From Bacteroidetes bacterium QH_10_64_37 (GTDB taxonomy: Bacteria > Bacteroidota > Rhodothermia > Rhodothermales > Salinibacteraceae), in assembly GCA_003023105.1 (NCBI GenBank), contig PXSZ01000082.1:1-6522 (forward strand): DNA of 6,522 nt, written 5' to 3'. The notes under the pieces are model-generated. The model saw only the letters and a list, made by a program, of their open reading frames with translations, had not been told where the DNA came from and did not search any database. The translations under genes and the position numbers were made by a program. How positions within the stretch are numbered: the stretch's first letter is position 1; each line of letters starts with the position of its first letter. Below are positions 5,609-6,522 of the stretch, one piece after another.

Positions 5609-6522
5609 TCAGTTCGTGCCGGTGTTGCTGACAAACGCGATTCGACCCCCGTCCGGGGACCAGGAGGGGACGTTGATCGTGCCCTGCCCGCCGTACACGT
5701 AGGCGATCACCTCGGGCGTGCCGCCGTCGATGGGCATCTTGCGGAGGTATACGTGCCTGTAGAAGGGGTGGTCGCCCGGCGGCACATCCGGCGGGTACGA
5801 CAGGAAGACGACCGTCTCGCCGTCGGGGGAGATGTGCGGAAACCAGTTGTTGAAGCGGTCGTCGGTAAGCTGCTCCGGCTTGCTGCCGTTGGGGCGCATC
5901 CGCCAGATTTCCATCGACCCGCTGCGCACGGAGTTGAAGTAGATGTATTCGCCGTCCGGCGTGTACTCAGAGCCGTCGTCCAGCCCTTCGGCCGTCGTGA
6001 GGCGCGTCTCGTCGCCGCCCTCCACCGGAATCTTGTAGATGTCGTACGCGCCATCCCGCGCGCCGGTGTACACGAGGTGCTGGCCGTCGGGCGACCAGCC
6101 GTGGAGGTAGGAGGGCCCGTTCGGCGTGACCCGCGTCGGCGTGCCGCCCTCGATGGGGACGGTGTAGATGATCGAGTTGCCGTTGTGCGCCCCGGCGTGG
6201 TGGCTGATGCCGAGCCGCGTGCCGTCGGGGGAGAGGACGTGGTCGTTATTGTTGTCGTCCGCGAACCCCGTGTCGATCTCGTCCGGCGTCTTCGTGGCGA
6301 GGTCGAAGCGGTACAGGAGCCCGCCGCTGTTGTAGATGAGGGCCTGGCCGTCGGGCGTCCAGTTGGGGGCCTGCAGGGACGTCGGCGAGCGGTGCTGTAT
6401 CGTGCGCCGGCCCGTCTCCACGGACATCGTCTCTAGATTGCTGCCGAGGTATTCCTCATAGGGCACGAGCGAGTCGGGCGCGGGAGCGATGAGCCGGACG
6501 TTGTGGGCACGGGCGGTCGCCG
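5609..6522 (-). CDS. TolB-like PD40 beta-propeller protein, C-terminal 303 residues, partial
   Basis: The frame is open to the right window edge, so the true start lies outside. A GTG at 6466 is in frame, but the 18 preceding codons (ATARAHNVRLIAPAP...) look like protein and continue the frame. Six blade signatures are visible, counted from the edge: TPDG 55-58, SPDG 97-100, SPDG 143-146, TPDG 187-190, SPDG 231-234 and SPDG 288-291. Each is followed by a hydrophobic strand such as HLVYTG or IAFVSN and then by a strand such as IYKIPVEGG. This is the PD40/WD40-like repeat of TolB and the propeller domains of prolyl-oligopeptidase-type enzymes. The protein ends soon after the last blade signature (VSNTGTN), so no alpha/beta-hydrolase domain follows at this end. 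The fifth repeat carries a long Pro-rich insert (YPPDVPPGD). Its role is unknown; envelope binding or scaffold proteins are common in this family. No membrane segment is visible, and a signal peptide would be outside the window. Confidence 0.85.
   Translation of the reverse strand, partial: ATARAHNVRLIAPAPDSLVPYEEYLGSNLETMSVETGRRTIQHRSPTSLQAPNWTPDGQALIYNSGGLLYRFDLATKTPDEIDTGFADDNNNDHVLSPDGTRLGISHHAGAHNGNSIIYTVPIEGGTPTRVTPNGPSYLHGWSPDGQHLVYTGARDGAYDIYKIPVEGGDETRLTTAEGLDDGSEYTPDGEYIYFNSVRSGSMEIWRMRPNGSKPEQLTDDRFNNWFPHISPDGETVVFLSYPPDVPPGDHPFYRHVYLRKMPIDGGTPEVIAYVYGGQGTINVPSWSPDGGRIAFVSNTGTN

Noticed and set aside
5753..6436. Plus-strand open frame opposite the propeller gene
   Set aside because: It is antisense to six clear PD40 repeats, and its own composition is Val/Arg/Gly-rich with no motif.
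1..6522. Mobile element, tRNA, rRNA, or defence or biosynthetic gene cluster
   Set aside because: No transposase, integrase, terminal inverted repeats, tRNA cloverleaf, rRNA sequence or multi-gene system was seen. The genes are of ordinary chromosomal families.

Overview
The window is GC-rich, gene-dense bacterial chromosomal DNA. Start codons lack clear Shine-Dalgarno sequences. The two best promoter candidates have the TTG / TAnnTT shape known from Bacteroidetes-type promoters. The proteins are Asp/Glu-rich. Together this suggests a halophilic member of the Bacteroidetes/Rhodothermota, Salinibacter-like. That assignment rests on protein style and recall only; no database search was possible.

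Layout, left to right. (1) Minus strand, 1-650: the N-terminal half of a concentrative (CNT/NupC-type) nucleoside transporter, cut by the left window edge. (2) 651-840: a short gap with a likely rho-independent terminator for the next gene and a candidate promoter for the transporter. (3) Minus strand, 841-2862: a complete secreted M1-family zinc aminopeptidase with a signal peptide and an intact HEXXH-x18-E site. (4) 2863-3228: a 366-bp divergent intergenic region with a candidate M1 promoter, a G-rich heptamer array, one hairpin and one perfect 7-bp-arm palindrome. (5) Plus strand, 3229-5521: a UvrD/PcrA-type SF1A DNA helicase. It is interrupted near 4190 by a net frame change, with about 25-30 residues of domain 2A apparently missing. 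Both halves are otherwise well conserved. (6) 5522-5608: a short convergent gap. (7) Minus strand, 5609-6522: the C-terminal part of a TolB-like PD40 beta-propeller protein, cut by the right edge.

The genes do not look like one operon or pathway. The transporter (nucleoside uptake) and the exported peptidase (peptide breakdown) both fit nutrient scavenging, but they have separate control signals. The helicase belongs to DNA repair and transcription-coupled functions. The propeller protein is of unknown specific role.

I see no new multi-gene system. The points most worth a second look are the broken helicase, the related GGGGTAA/GAGGTAA heptamer arrays on both sides of it (one spanning its stop codon), and the palindrome in its leader.
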